A DNA stretch of 64,000 nucleotides from JAILLW01 sp045640525 (GCA_045640525.1 JAZUFE010000055.1:19285-83284), one strand, 5' to 3'; counted from the stretch's first letter, positions 53,189 to 62,898 are shown. Translations and numbers: made by a program. The notes: generated by a model not told the origin, from the sequence alone.

Positions 53189-54391
53189 ATGATTAATGTT
53201 GCAGTGTTAGGTTACGGTACGGTAGGAAGCGGAGTTGTTAAGGTTATTGAAACTAACCACAAGAAGGTTAACCAAAAGGCTACCGATGAAATTAATGTTA
53301 AGTATATTCTTGACTTAAGAGAGTTCCCCGGAGATCCGTACGAATCCAAGGTGGTTCATGATTTTAACGAGATTTTGGAAGACCCCGAAATAAAGATAAT
53401 ATGTGAAACAATGGGGGGAACCAAACCTGCATATAATTTCACCAAAGAAGCTCTTATGCGTGGAATAAGCGTCTGCACATCGAACAAGGAGCTTGTTGCC
53501 GCATACGGACCGGAGCTTATTAAAATAGCTAAGGAACATAATTGTAATTATATGTTTGAAGCTTCTGTGGGAGGCGGAATTCCTATTATTCGTCCGCTGA
53601 ATGCGTCATTGACATCGGAGGATATTGACGGTATTACCGGTATTTTGAACGGAACAACCAACTATATACTTACCAAGATGGAATGTGAAGGGGCGGCTTT
53701 TGAAGATGTCCTGAAGAAAGCGCAGGAACTCGGCTATGCCGAAAAGAATCCCGAAGCCGATGTTGAAGGTTATGATGCAGGCCGTAAGATAGCAATCCTT
53801 ACATCATTGATGTCAGGCAAATATATGAAATTCGAAAATGTATATACAGAGGGCATTACCAAGATTACTTCTACGGATTTTGAATATGCCAAGAAGCTTA
53901 ATCGAACAATCAAATTGTTCGGACTAAGCCGTAAGGAAAATGATCAATACTATGCGATGGTATCTCCGTTCATGGTAAGCAAATCACATCCCATGGCAAT
54001 GGTTAATGATGTGTTTAATGCAATCTTCGTACACGGCAACACATTGGACGATACGATGTATTATGGTCGCGGAGCAGGCTCTTTGCCCACAGCTTCGGCA
54101 GTTGTTTCGGATGTGATAGAATGTGCAAGATTTTTGGGTCAGAACATTCCGGTATTCTGGGATGAGGAAGAAGTTTCCATTAAGAGTACCGAGGATATTT
54201 GCCACAGATTCTTTGTAAGATGTGAAGCATCCAAGGAGTCCGATGCGTTGAGAATATTCGCATCCGTATCCGCAGTTGATGCCGGAGTTGAAGGCGAATT
54301 TGCATTTGTTACGGACTCAATGAGCGAAAAGGAATTTGCAAAATGTGCAGACGAACTTGGTATTATATCAAGAATTCGTTTGGTTGATTAG
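53189..54391 (+). CDS. hom: Homoserine dehydrogenase
   Basis: 400 residues. The NAD(P)-binding motif is LGYGTVGSGVVK; the catalytic region has the usual Lys/Glu motifs (ASVGGGIPIIRPLNASLTSEDIDGITGILNGTTNYILTKME, then EADVEGYDAGRKIAIL). The C-terminus is a likely ACT domain (ASVSAVDAGVEGEFAFVTDSMSEKEFAK) for feedback by threonine. It reduces aspartate semialdehyde to homoserine. It is separated by 8 bases from the PGM-like gene. A weak AAGGAG SD is present. Confidence 0.95.
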   Translation: MINVAVLGYGTVGSGVVKVIETNHKKVNQKATDEINVKYILDLREFPGDPYESKVVHDFNEILEDPEIKIICETMGGTKPAYNFTKEALMRGISVCTSNKELVAAYGPELIKIAKEHNCNYMFEASVGGGIPIIRPLNASLTSEDIDGITGILNGTTNYILTKMECEGAAFEDVLKKAQELGYAEKNPEADVEGYDAGRKIAILTSLMSGKYMKFENVYTEGITKITSTDFEYAKKLNRTIKLFGLSRKENDQYYAMVSPFMVSKSHPMAMVNDVFNAIFVHGNTLDDTMYYGRGAGSLPTASAVVSDVIECARFLGQNIPVFWDEEEVSIKSTEDICHRFFVRCEASKESDALRIFASVSAVDAGVEGEFAFVTDSMSEKEFAKCADELGIISRIRLVD

Positions 54392-54399
54392 GAGGCAGT

Positions 54400-55602
54400 A
54401 TGAAATATGTAGTTGTTTTGGGAGACGGAATGGCTGATGAACCTATTGAAAGCCTGGGAATGAAAACTCCCTTGGAATATGCCGATACACCGACTCTCGA
54501 TATGCTTAGCAAAGTGTCGGAAGTAGGATTGTGTCATACTATTCCCGAGGGGATGAAACCCGGTTCCGATACTGCCAATCTTGCTGTATTGGGATATGAT
54601 CCCAAGAAATACTATTCGGGTCGTTCTCCTCTTGAAGCATTGAGTATCGGAGTCCCGATGAAAGACAGCGACATAGCTTTGCGAATGAACATTGTGTCTA
54701 TTACGGATGATGAATCCAAAACCTTTGAAGAACAAACAATTGTAGATCACAGTTCTTCCGAAATCAGTACTGAAGATTGTGCTGTATTGGTTGAGGCACT
54801 TAAAAAGGAATTGACGACCGATGAATTCAGTTTTTATGTAGGTACCAGTTACAGACATTGTTGTATTTGGAATAAGGGCAGAGTAATCGATCTTGTTCAA
54901 CCTCATGATGTACTTGGTACAACAATAGGTCAACACCTTCCGAAAGAAGAAGCTTTTCTCAATATGATGAAGAAAAGCTACGAAATATTGAAAGATCATC
55001 CTCTTAATATTGAGAGGAAGAAGCAGGGACTTAATCCGGCCAATTGTGCCTGGTTTTGGGGCGCAGGAACCAAACCAATGCTTTCTTCTTTTGAAGAAAA
55101 AACAGGGCATAAAGGAATGATGGTTTCGGCTGTTGATTTGCTAAAGGGTATAGGAGTCGGAGTTTCAATGGGTGTAGCTTTGGTTGAAGGTGCCAACGGA
55201 GGCCTTCATACCAATTATGCCGGTAAAGTTGAAGCGGCTTTGGACGCATTGGAAAACGGTTATGATTTTGCATATATACATGTCGAGGCTCCCGATGAAA
55301 TGGGTCATCAGGGTTCTGTGGAGAGAAAAATACAGGCTATAGAATTCCTTGACAATTTGGTAATAAAGCCGGTTTATGAAAAATTGAAAGAAAAAAATGA
55401 AGATTTTCGACTTTTGGTTATGCCGGACCATCCGACCCCGATAAGATGCAGAACGCATACGGCCGATCCTGTACCTTACTTGATATATGACAGTACATCT
55501 TTGCAGAACAATACATGGAATTATAACGAAAAGGATGCTAAAGCAGGCGGAATATATGAGCCGGTAGGCCACCACCTGATGGATCACTTTTTGGAAAAAT
55601 GA
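54400..55602 (+). CDS. ApgM/PGM-like phosphotransferase, probable replacement homoserine kinase
   Basis: 400 residues of the cofactor-independent phosphoglycerate mutase superfamily. Visible motifs: DGMADEP at the N-terminus, GSDTANLAVLGYDP (nucleophile Ser/Thr region), GLHTNYAGK, DEMGHQGSVERK and MPDHPTPIRCRTHTADPVPYLIYD (metal ligands). As sequence alone it would be called 2,3-bisphosphoglycerate-independent PGM (apgM). Its place between homoserine dehydrogenase and aspartate kinase, with no thrB in sight, fits a member of the subfamily proposed as an alternative homoserine kinase. I call that role probable, not proven. Confidence 0.8.
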   Translation: MKYVVVLGDGMADEPIESLGMKTPLEYADTPTLDMLSKVSEVGLCHTIPEGMKPGSDTANLAVLGYDPKKYYSGRSPLEALSIGVPMKDSDIALRMNIVSITDDESKTFEEQTIVDHSSSEISTEDCAVLVEALKKELTTDEFSFYVGTSYRHCCIWNKGRVIDLVQPHDVLGTTIGQHLPKEEAFLNMMKKSYEILKDHPLNIERKKQGLNPANCAWFWGAGTKPMLSSFEEKTGHKGMMVSAVDLLKGIGVGVSMGVALVEGANGGLHTNYAGKVEAALDALENGYDFAYIHVEAPDEMGHQGSVERKIQAIEFLDNLVIKPVYEKLKEKNEDFRLLVMPDHPTPIRCRTHTADPVPYLIYDSTSLQNNTWNYNEKDAKAGGIYEPVGHHLMDHFLEK

Positions 55603-55640
55603 ATGTGTGATTGATCAAAATTAATATATAAGGAGCGATT

Positions 55641-56960
55641 ATGAAGAAAGTTGTTAAATTCGGCGGAAGTTCTCTTGCCTCAGCCGAACAGTTCAAAAAA
55701 GTCGGAGAAATCATCAGAGCCGACAAAGACAGATGTTATGTGGTACCTTCCGCACCCGGAAAACGTTTCAGCAATGATACCAAGGTTACCGATATGTTGT
55801 ATGGCTGCTATTCTTTGGCAGAATCCGGAAAGGATTTTTCTAAGCAGCTTAAACAGATTAAAGAAAGATACGATGAAATCATCAAAGGTCTTGATCTTAA
55901 ATTGTCTTTGGATGATGAGTTTAAAAAGATAGAATCGGATTTTAAGTCTAAATTCGGTTCGGATTATGCGGCATCCCGCGGAGAATACCTGAACAGTATT
56001 ATTATGGCTGACTATTTGGAATATGACTGGATAGACGCTGCCAGCGTAATTCTCTTTGACGAAAACGGTGAATTTGATTCCGAAGCTACCAATAAGAAGT
56101 TATCTGGAGTACTTGCCGAACATGATACGGCGGTTATTCCCGGATTCTATGGAGCCTATGCCGATGGTAAGGTTAAAACCTTCTCAAGAGGCGGTTCGGA
56201 TATAACAGGTTCTATAGTTGCAAGAGCAGCTAAAGCATATGTTTATGAAAACTGGACGGATGTATCGGGATTTTTGATTGCAGATCCCAGAATTATCAAT
56301 AATCCGGAAGGAATAGAGACCATAACATATCGTGAACTTCGAGAGCTTTCTTATATGGGAGCTTCAGTATTACACGAGGATGCGATTTTCCCTGTACGAC
56401 GTGAAGGAATACCGATAAATATCAGAAATACCAATGCACCGGAAGCACAGGGCACATGGATTGTTGAAAGCACCTGTCAGAAATCCAAGTATGTGATAAC
56501 AGGTATTGCCGGAAAGAAGGGCTTCTGCTCTGTAAATATTGAAAAGGCCAAGATGAATTCGGAAATCGGCTTCGGAAGAAGAGTTCTCCAGGCGTTTGAA
56601 GATAACGGAATCTCCTTTGAACACATACCTTCGGGTATTGATACCATGACGGTATTTGTTCATCAGGACGAATTCATGGATAAGGAACAGAAGGTGGTTT
56701 CTGAGATTCACAGACTCGCTTCTCCGGATGTTATTGACATAGAAGCGGATCTTGCGCTTATTGCAGTAGTTGGAAGAGGCATGAAGTCAACAAGAGGAAC
56801 GGCCGGAAGAATCTTCTCGGCTCTTGCACATAAAGATGTCAATGTTAAGATGATTGATCAGGGTTCTTCGGAGCTTAATATTATCATCGGAGTTGAAAAT
56901 GCCGATTTCGAAACAGCCATTAAGGCAATTTATGATATCTTTGTAACAGCACAATTATAA
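55641..56960 (+). CDS. lysC: Aspartate kinase
   Basis: 439 residues. KKVVKFGGSSLASAEQFKKV is the amino acid kinase opening, FSRGGSDITGSIVARAA the aspartate/ATP site, followed by two ACT domains in the C-terminal third (SVNIEKAKMNSEIGFGRRVLQAFEDNGISFEHIPS and VGRGMKSTRGTAGRIFSALAHKDVNVKMID), where Lys or Thr would inhibit. It catalyses the first step from aspartate to threonine, methionine and lysine. SD AAGGAGCG precedes ATG 55641. It ends the operon before a terminator. Confidence 0.95.
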   Translation: MKKVVKFGGSSLASAEQFKKVGEIIRADKDRCYVVPSAPGKRFSNDTKVTDMLYGCYSLAESGKDFSKQLKQIKERYDEIIKGLDLKLSLDDEFKKIESDFKSKFGSDYAASRGEYLNSIIMADYLEYDWIDAASVILFDENGEFDSEATNKKLSGVLAEHDTAVIPGFYGAYADGKVKTFSRGGSDITGSIVARAAKAYVYENWTDVSGFLIADPRIINNPEGIETITYRELRELSYMGASVLHEDAIFPVRREGIPINIRNTNAPEAQGTWIVESTCQKSKYVITGIAGKKGFCSVNIEKAKMNSEIGFGRRVLQAFEDNGISFEHIPSGIDTMTVFVHQDEFMDKEQKVVSEIHRLASPDVIDIEADLALIAVVGRGMKSTRGTAGRIFSALAHKDVNVKMIDQGSSELNIIIGVENADFETAIKAIYDIFVTAQL

Positions 56961-56984
56961 AAGGAGCCGAAAGGCTCCTTTTAT
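56959..56984 (+). terminator. Terminator of the threonine operon
   Basis: AAAAGGAGCC-GAAA-GGCTCCTTTT hairpin followed by a short T-rich tail. Confidence 0.88.
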
Positions 56985-57031
56985 AATGTGCTTGTGCGCA
57001 CCTCGCAGAGAGGAAAATTGTTGTGCTGACT

Positions 57032-57931
57032 TTAGTTATCGCTGTATGTCACATAAGGTGTAAGCGTAGTAAAATCATAGCTTTCATCAAAAATGAAATG
57101 GAGAAAATCAATTGCCGAATCAACTCTTTGCGTATTGACTATTATACCGAATACCGGGATTGTTCCGGCATAACAATAGGTGTTTTTAACAAGAGGCGAT
57201 TCATCAATGATTATTCCGACGAGCATAGGCTTTTCCATGTTTTCGGGGTGCTGATGAACAGCAATGTTGGCCTGCATTTCTTCCATTGTCGGAACTTCTT
57301 TGATTGTATGGTCGATTATCTTGTCATCGGCCCGGTCCAATCGTTCGATTTCGGCATAATCTATGTAATAAAGCTTATCTTTGAAACGCTCCAAATCTTC
57401 CGCACTAAGAACTGAACTAAGATCCATCATACATTCGCCCATGGCTTCGGTCTCGAAATTGGTTGAGTCAAAGGTTGCGATGTCGAGATCCTTTGTCTGA
57501 ATCTGAGCTATGAATTTGGTTGAGGTTGCCAAATCGGTTTCACTAAGACCGTTGATAGACATTAGGGAATCGCAGTCTATGAAACATTCATATTTATCGG
57601 TGTCAAACTCCTCAATTCGAGCGAATTCGGAAGAAATTGTCTGTGAATCAAGAGCCATTGAATTAACCATCATGCCGTTGAAACAATATGATTTGGAAGT
57701 TACAATCGATCTAATCAGGGTGAACAGAAGAATTCCGCCGACTACTACTGCCAATGCGGGATATTTGTAATATTCCAAATAGTAAGCTGCCTTCTCCTTA
57801 AAAGGCTTATCTTTGATTTTTTCACGTTGGAATTTTCCCGATTTTTTGACATTATCTTCATAATGCACGACAGGTTTTTCCCGGTTTTGATCGCCTTGCG
57901 CATTTTCGTTGGGATTATATACAAGTTTCAT
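57032..57931 (-). CDS. Single-pass membrane protein with external domain, unknown
   Basis: 299 residues from the ATG at 57931. A basic/Asn-rich cytoplasmic N-terminal ~50 residues (MKLVYNPNENAQ...) precede one strong membrane helix (about residues 58-77) and a roughly 220-residue extracellular domain rich in Asp, Glu and Thr with few Cys. I do not recognise the family. The chosen start follows a promoter-like TTGACC-17-TATGAT on the minus strand; only 7 bases separate TATGAT from the ATG, so the mRNA would be leaderless. ATG 57943 would lie inside that -10 box. Confidence 0.7.
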   Translation of the reverse strand: MKLVYNPNENAQGDQNREKPVVHYEDNVKKSGKFQREKIKDKPFKEKAAYYLEYYKYPALAVVVGGILLFTLIRSIVTSKSYCFNGMMVNSMALDSQTISSEFARIEEFDTDKYECFIDCDSLMSINGLSETDLATSTKFIAQIQTKDLDIATFDSTNFETEAMGECMMDLSSVLSAEDLERFKDKLYYIDYAEIERLDRADDKIIDHTIKEVPTMEEMQANIAVHQHPENMEKPMLVGIIIDESPLVKNTYCYAGTIPVFGIIVNTQRVDSAIDFLHFIFDESYDFTTLTPYVTYSDN

Positions 57932-57938
57932 GTAGTTT

Positions 57939-57967
57939 ATCATAAAACCTGTACATAGTTTGGTCAA
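57939..57967 (-). promoter_or_regulatory. Minus-strand promoter next to the 57931 start
   Basis: Minus strand: TTGACC (57967-57962), 17-bp spacer, TATGAT (57944-57939), then 7 bases to the ATG at 57931. A good sigma-A match that leaves no room for a leader. Confidence 0.6.
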
Positions 57968-57994
57968 TGAAACATTTCTTAAATAAATATAAAC

Positions 57995-58023
57995 TTGAAA
58001 ACAAAGTACATTTGTAATAAGAT
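57995..58023 (+). promoter_or_regulatory. Promoter of the 58061 gene, divergent from 57939
   Basis: TTGAAA (57995-58000) and TAAGAT (58018-58023), 17-bp spacer, 37 bases before the ATG. Confidence 0.7.
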
Positions 58024-58060
58024 GGAATAGATAATCTATTGCATTCTGAAGAGGTAAAAT

Positions 58061-58558
58061 ATGACTGATACATACGTAGAATGTCTTGTTAAGCAAAATC
58101 CAAAAGCTTTCAAAAAATTTTTAAAATATTTGATGATTTCATTAACGGTATTGATGGGTATAGCGTGTCTGCTTACCGGAATGTTGATACTGTTTGCGGT
58201 TGCTGTCGGAATGGGAGTTCTGGCTTATTTTGTATCGCTTAATTCGGAACTTGAGTATGAGTATCTGTATTGTGACAGAGAAATTACAATAGATAAAATT
58301 ATGAGTCAAACCAAGCGTAAGCGAGTGGCTAAATTCGAAGTGGATAAAATGGAAATTCTGGCTCCCGCCAATTCTTATAAGCTTGATGAGTTTAAGAACA
58401 GACAGTGGAAGGAATCTGACTACAGCTCCGGAGATTTACAGAATCCGAGGAGATATGTATTTTATTATGAAGGTCAGAAGAAGGTTATAATCGAACCTTC
58501 CGAGGCTTTCGTTAAGGCAGTATATAATGTTGCTCCGCGTAAAGTGGTACAAAACTAA
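58061..58558 (+). CDS. Membrane protein, DUF6106-like
   Basis: 165 residues. Two tightly spaced membrane helices (about 22-45 and 45-62) follow a short N-terminal part, then a soluble beta-rich C-terminal domain with EYEYLYCDREITIDKIMSQTKRKRVAKFEVDKMEIL. It resembles the small Lachnospiraceae membrane proteins annotated DUF6106; I could not check this. Its SD AGAGG lies before ATG 58061, and it has a good divergent promoter. A hairpin follows it. Confidence 0.65.
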   Translation: MTDTYVECLVKQNPKAFKKFLKYLMISLTVLMGIACLLTGMLILFAVAVGMGVLAYFVSLNSELEYEYLYCDREITIDKIMSQTKRKRVAKFEVDKMEILAPANSYKLDEFKNRQWKESDYSSGDLQNPRRYVFYYEGQKKVIIEPSEAFVKAVYNVAPRKVVQN

Positions 58559-58560
58559 AA

Positions 58561-58600
58561 GATTGCACTTTGGTTTTCCAAAGTGCAATTGTTGCTATTT
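58561..58600 (+). terminator. Hairpin after the DUF6106-like gene
   Basis: ATTGCACTTTGG pairs with CCAAAGTGCAAT around TTTT. The following tail (TGTTGCTATTT) is only moderately T-rich. Confidence 0.7.
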
Positions 58601-58663
58601 AAAATAGTTAAATAATGTATGGGTGGTTATCGTAACCAATTATATTATGAAAAGGAGAGAATC

Positions 58664-60118
58664 ATGGGACAGATTATCGGTGAAGGAATTACCTTTGATG
58701 ATGTTTTGTTGGTACCGTCTTATTCTCAGGTAGTACCCAATGAAATTGATCTTACTACACATTTAACCAAGAAGATCAAATTGAATATTCCAATGATGAG
58801 TGCGGGAATGGATACCGTTACCGAGCACAGAATGGCTATTGCCATGGCACGTCAGGGTGGAATAGGAATTATTCACAAGAACATGTCAATTGAAGCACAG
58901 GCTGAAGAGGTTGATAAAGTTAAGCGTTCGGAGAACGGGGTAATTACCGATCCGTTTTCACTTACTGCAGACCATACATTGGCTGATGCGGATGATTTGA
59001 TGGGTAAGTTCAGAATATCGGGAGTACCGATTGTAGAAGGAAGAAAGCTCGTCGGAATAATTACCAACCGTGATTTGAAGTTTGAAACAGATTATACCAA
59101 AAAGATAAGTGAGTGCATGACTTCCGAAAATCTGGTTACCGGACGTCCGGGAATAACCCTGGAGGAAGCCAAGGAAATTCTTGGTAAGGCTCGAAAAGAG
59201 AAACTCCCTATAGTTGATGATAATTATAATCTCGTAGGTCTTATTACAATTAAGGACATTGAAAAGGCAATTAAGTATCCTTTGGCAGCCAAAGATTCGC
59301 AAGGCAGATTGCTGTGCGGAGCTGCTGTAGGAATTACGGCAAATGTTCTTGACAGAGTTAAGGCTTTGGTTGAAGCCAAGGTTGATGTCATAGTATTGGA
59401 TTCGGCACACGGACATTCGGAGAATGTATTAAGATGTGTTCGAATGGTTAAGGAAGCATTTCCCGAAGTTCAGGTTATTGCCGGTAACGTAGCTACAGGC
59501 GAAGGTACCAAGGCTTTGATAGAGGCAGGAGTTGATGCGGTTAAGGTAGGTATTGGTCCCGGATCGATTTGCACGACGAGAATTGTTGCAGGAATCGGTG
59601 TGCCTCAGATAAGCGCAATTATGGATGCATATTCGGTTGCTAAAGAATATGGTATTCCGATTATTGCCGACGGAGGTATTAAGTATTCGGGCGATATGAC
59701 CAAGGCAATTGCGGCAGGCGGAAATGTCTGCATGATGGGTTCAATTTTTGCGGGTTGTGATGAATCTCCCGGAACATTCGAACTGTTCCAGGGAAGAAAA
59801 TATAAAGTATATCGTGGAATGGGATCGATAGCTGCCATGGAGAATGGTTCCAAGGACAGATATTTCCAGGAAAATGCCAAGAAGCTTGTTCCTGAGGGCG
59901 TTGAAGGTCGTGTAGCTTACAAAGGAACGGTAGAAGATACCGTATTCCAACTTATGGGCGGACTTCGTTCAGGTATGGGATATTGCGGTACCAAGACAAT
60001 TGAGGAATTGAAGGAGAACGGAAGATTTATCAAGATTTCCGCTGCGTCCTTGAAAGAATCGCATCCTCATGATATACAGATTACCAAAGAAGCGCCTAAC
60101 TACAGTATGGAAGGCTAA
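58664..60118 (+). CDS. guaB: Inosine-5'-monophosphate dehydrogenase
   Basis: 484 residues from ATG 58664, with AAAGGAGAG upstream; the earlier frame to 58619 has no SD. The (beta/alpha)8 barrel is interrupted by two CBS domains (about 95-210). The catalytic Cys lies in GPGSICTTRIVAG. FDDVLLVPSYS and GGLRSGMGYCGTKTI complete the family pattern. It makes XMP from IMP, the branch step of GTP synthesis. It is followed 18 bases later by a c-di-GMP signalling gene. Confidence 0.95.
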   Translation: MGQIIGEGITFDDVLLVPSYSQVVPNEIDLTTHLTKKIKLNIPMMSAGMDTVTEHRMAIAMARQGGIGIIHKNMSIEAQAEEVDKVKRSENGVITDPFSLTADHTLADADDLMGKFRISGVPIVEGRKLVGIITNRDLKFETDYTKKISECMTSENLVTGRPGITLEEAKEILGKARKEKLPIVDDNYNLVGLITIKDIEKAIKYPLAAKDSQGRLLCGAAVGITANVLDRVKALVEAKVDVIVLDSAHGHSENVLRCVRMVKEAFPEVQVIAGNVATGEGTKALIEAGVDAVKVGIGPGSICTTRIVAGIGVPQISAIMDAYSVAKEYGIPIIADGGIKYSGDMTKAIAAGGNVCMMGSIFAGCDESPGTFELFQGRKYKVYRGMGSIAAMENGSKDRYFQENAKKLVPEGVEGRVAYKGTVEDTVFQLMGGLRSGMGYCGTKTIEELKENGRFIKISAASLKESHPHDIQITKEAPNYSMEG

Positions 60119-60136
60119 TAGATTGGAGTAGTGACA

Positions 60137-62818
60137 GTGCCGTCATTTAAAAATACGATTATCGGACAAACAGGTTCTATGCTGCACAGTTTCGTGGAAG
60201 AGCAGACGTTAAACAAATGGACAAAGCATTTTTCGGATGCAGCCCATGTGTATATTCAGTGTCTGGACAATAACGGAGTTCCTCTTACGGAATTGTACGG
60301 ATACCAACCTGAAATTAATAGAATAATAGAATTGGCAGATGAGGAACAGGTTCAGGACATGTTGCTTCGCGTGTCTGACAGTTCGCTTGAAGACCAGGCA
60401 ATTGAAGCGACTGCATATCCCAATATGCAATTGGCTGTTGTGTCTACCAAAATTGAGCGCAAACCGGTTGTGAATTGGTTGGTGTGCGGAATTCTGAATG
60501 ATGTCACCGATACCGAGGAGTATGGAAATTCTCCGTTGGATGATTTGACATTTACACTTTCCAGGCAGCAGTTTTACAGTGTGGTTGACGCACTTCGTGA
60601 CTTCGCATTGGCTCTTTTTGAGTACAGGCTGAACATTGTTACGGCGGAAGCAGAGAGTAAGCGTTCCCGTTCTTCGGAAGAAGTTATGGGAGTTAACTTA
60701 AGAAGAGCTGAAGCATTAACGGACATTGTTCAACTTCTTGAAGCCAATGATCCGATTGAAAAGATTATGATCAGAATGCTTGAAGTAATCGGTCATTTTC
60801 TTAATATCGAGAGCTCAACCGTTTGCCGAATTAAGAAGGGAACGGTTGACGGAATAGAAGTTTTGGCAAGATATGACCAAAAGAAGGATGTCGAAGATGC
60901 CCAGATGTTTATTCCGTCTGCTGCATTGCTTTCGCGTGCATCGTCTAAGCCATTGGTTTTGTCTAACAGCTCTATTATGAATAATTACGATAAGGAAGAA
61001 CTGGAAAATGTCGGCGCTAAGGCACTGATGGTTATGCCTATCGTAATTAACGGAAACGCAAATATGTATGCTTGTTTTTGCGAAACCGATAATGAACGTG
61101 CCTGGAGCATTGAGGAAATTAAGTTTATCAATGACTCCGTTAAAATACTGCAGAGTATTTTGGTTAAACGAGTTCAGAAGAATTCAATTGTAAGCTCTTA
61201 TGAGTCGATAGAGACGATTTTGGATAATGTCGGTTCTGCGGTTTATGTTCGTGAAATTAATTCTCAGAGAATGCTTTTTGCCAATGGAATTATGAACAAA
61301 ATATTCCAAAACGAGATTAAGTCCGGAACTATCAATGAACTTCTCTCAAGCGGTATCACGGGTGAATCCGGAGCTTCCGAGATATATTATGAGCTTCATA
61401 ATAAATACTATGATTTGTATTATACAAGAATAACGTGGGTAGACGGTTCTCCCGTTCTTCTTTGTGCATTGTATGATATTACCGAAAAGAAAATATATCA
61501 AAAAAAGATAGAGCAGCAGGCGTATACGGATTTCCTGACAGGCTTGTATAATCGTATGTGCTGCGAAAGAGATTTGGCCAAGATAATCGATGAATCGGAA
61601 CAAACAGGATGTCCCGGTGCACTTTTGTATTTGGATTTGGACGATTTCAAACATATTAATGACGGACTTGGTCATCAATACGGAGATGTTTTGCTTAAAG
61701 CAATTTCGCATTCGCTTCAAAGAGTTGAGGGAATCGAAAAAACCTGTTACAGAATGGGCGGCGATGAGTTTGTTATTATTATTCCGCCGGCTGTCTACGA
61801 GAATAAGGACAGAATAGTTGCGGATATCAAGGAGATCTTTGCCAAACCATGGTTCCTTAAAGATGCCGATTATTACTGTACCATGAGTATGGGTATCGTT
61901 GAATATCCGGAATTCGGTACAGGTGTGCACGACCTTATCAAAAAGGCCGATATTGCCATGTATGAGGCTAAAAAATCCGGTAAAAACAGAATGGCTGAGT
62001 ATTCGGACGGAATTGATTCTGCATCAGGCAAGCGTCTTGATATGGAAAAGAATATGCGTGATGCAACACTTGCCGGATTCAAAGAATTTGAAGTATATTA
62101 TCAGCCGATAGTGGATATTACCAAACCGGGCACTCCGTGTACGGGTGCTGAGGCCTTGATTCGTTGGAACAGTACGGAAATGGGATTCATATCTCCGGGC
62201 GAGTTTATACCGCTGGCAGAGTACTTGGGACTTATCAATCCAATCGGTAATTATGTTTTATACGATGCATGTAATGTCTGCAGAAATTGGAATGATAACG
62301 GGTATCCCCACTACAGAGTTAATGTTAATTTGTCCGTGGTTCAGTTATTGCAGACGGACATTGTCGACATTGTTTCGAATACACTTAAAGAGACGGGAAT
62401 CAATCCGCATAATCTTACACTTGAGGTTACCGAATCGCTGGCAATTAACGATATGGAAAGAATGAAGGATATTCTTGCCAAGATTAAAGCACTCGGCGTC
62501 AGAATAGCATTGGATGATTTCGGAACAGGATATTCGTCTTTGAATCATATCAGAGAAATACCGTTTGACGTAATTAAAGTTGATCAGAGCTTTATCAAGG
62601 ATCTCGAGAGCGATTCGTATGCAGGGTCATTTGTTAAAATGGTCGGCGAACTTGCGGATGCTATCGGTGTGAATGTTTGCGTTGAAGGCGTTGAAACGAA
62701 AGAGCAGCTTGATATTTTGAAGGGCATGCCGATTGATTTGATACAGGGATTTTATTTTTCGAAACCTTTGCCTCAGGCAGATTTTGAACATAAATATCTT
62801 CCGCTTCTTCATAAATAA
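60137..62818 (+). CDS. GGDEF-EAL protein with GAF-like sensor
   Basis: 893 residues from a GTG at 60137, 8 bases after GGAG; the GTG at 60131 is too close to that SD. Order: an N-terminal sensor-like ~180 residues, a GAF-like domain (about 190-340), a PAS-like region (about 345-455), GGDEF (541-545, intact GGDEF in YRMGGDEFVII) and EAL (672-674, EALIRW), with later ALDDFGTGYSSL, KVDQSFIKDL and QGFYFSKPL. Both synthesis and breakdown motifs of c-di-GMP are intact. An RxxD inhibition site before GGDEF is not seen. The protein is probably soluble and bifunctional. Confidence 0.93.
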   Translation: MPSFKNTIIGQTGSMLHSFVEEQTLNKWTKHFSDAAHVYIQCLDNNGVPLTELYGYQPEINRIIELADEEQVQDMLLRVSDSSLEDQAIEATAYPNMQLAVVSTKIERKPVVNWLVCGILNDVTDTEEYGNSPLDDLTFTLSRQQFYSVVDALRDFALALFEYRLNIVTAEAESKRSRSSEEVMGVNLRRAEALTDIVQLLEANDPIEKIMIRMLEVIGHFLNIESSTVCRIKKGTVDGIEVLARYDQKKDVEDAQMFIPSAALLSRASSKPLVLSNSSIMNNYDKEELENVGAKALMVMPIVINGNANMYACFCETDNERAWSIEEIKFINDSVKILQSILVKRVQKNSIVSSYESIETILDNVGSAVYVREINSQRMLFANGIMNKIFQNEIKSGTINELLSSGITGESGASEIYYELHNKYYDLYYTRITWVDGSPVLLCALYDITEKKIYQKKIEQQAYTDFLTGLYNRMCCERDLAKIIDESEQTGCPGALLYLDLDDFKHINDGLGHQYGDVLLKAISHSLQRVEGIEKTCYRMGGDEFVIIIPPAVYENKDRIVADIKEIFAKPWFLKDADYYCTMSMGIVEYPEFGTGVHDLIKKADIAMYEAKKSGKNRMAEYSDGIDSASGKRLDMEKNMRDATLAGFKEFEVYYQPIVDITKPGTPCTGAEALIRWNSTEMGFISPGEFIPLAEYLGLINPIGNYVLYDACNVCRNWNDNGYPHYRVNVNLSVVQLLQTDIVDIVSNTLKETGINPHNLTLEVTESLAINDMERMKDILAKIKALGVRIALDDFGTGYSSLNHIREIPFDVIKVDQSFIKDLESDSYAGSFVKMVGELADAIGVNVCVEGVETKEQLDILKGMPIDLIQGFYFSKPLPQADFEHKYLPLLHK

Positions 62819-62846
62819 CAAGTGCACATATGCAAATATGAAGTGG

Positions 62847-62852
62847 TATAAT
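62847..62852 (+). promoter_or_regulatory. Extended -10 promoter before the DUF2225 gene
   Basis: TGGTATAAT gives a TGn extended -10 with TATAAT at 62847-62852; the -35 region is weak. Confidence 0.5.
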
Positions 62853-62898
62853 AAAAACAGTTGTTGAGCATAAGCTCAATGTTACACGGAGGTTAACA

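Noticed and set aside
57023..57415. Plus-strand frame opposite the membrane protein gene at 57032-57931
   Set aside because: No SD, no recognisable motifs and it is an antisense shadow of a protein with a clear membrane helix and promoter.
58625..58637. GGTTA-TCG-TAACC palindrome before guaB
   Set aside because: Short and without a linked promoter; could be chance in AT-rich DNA. No purine riboswitch pattern was found here.
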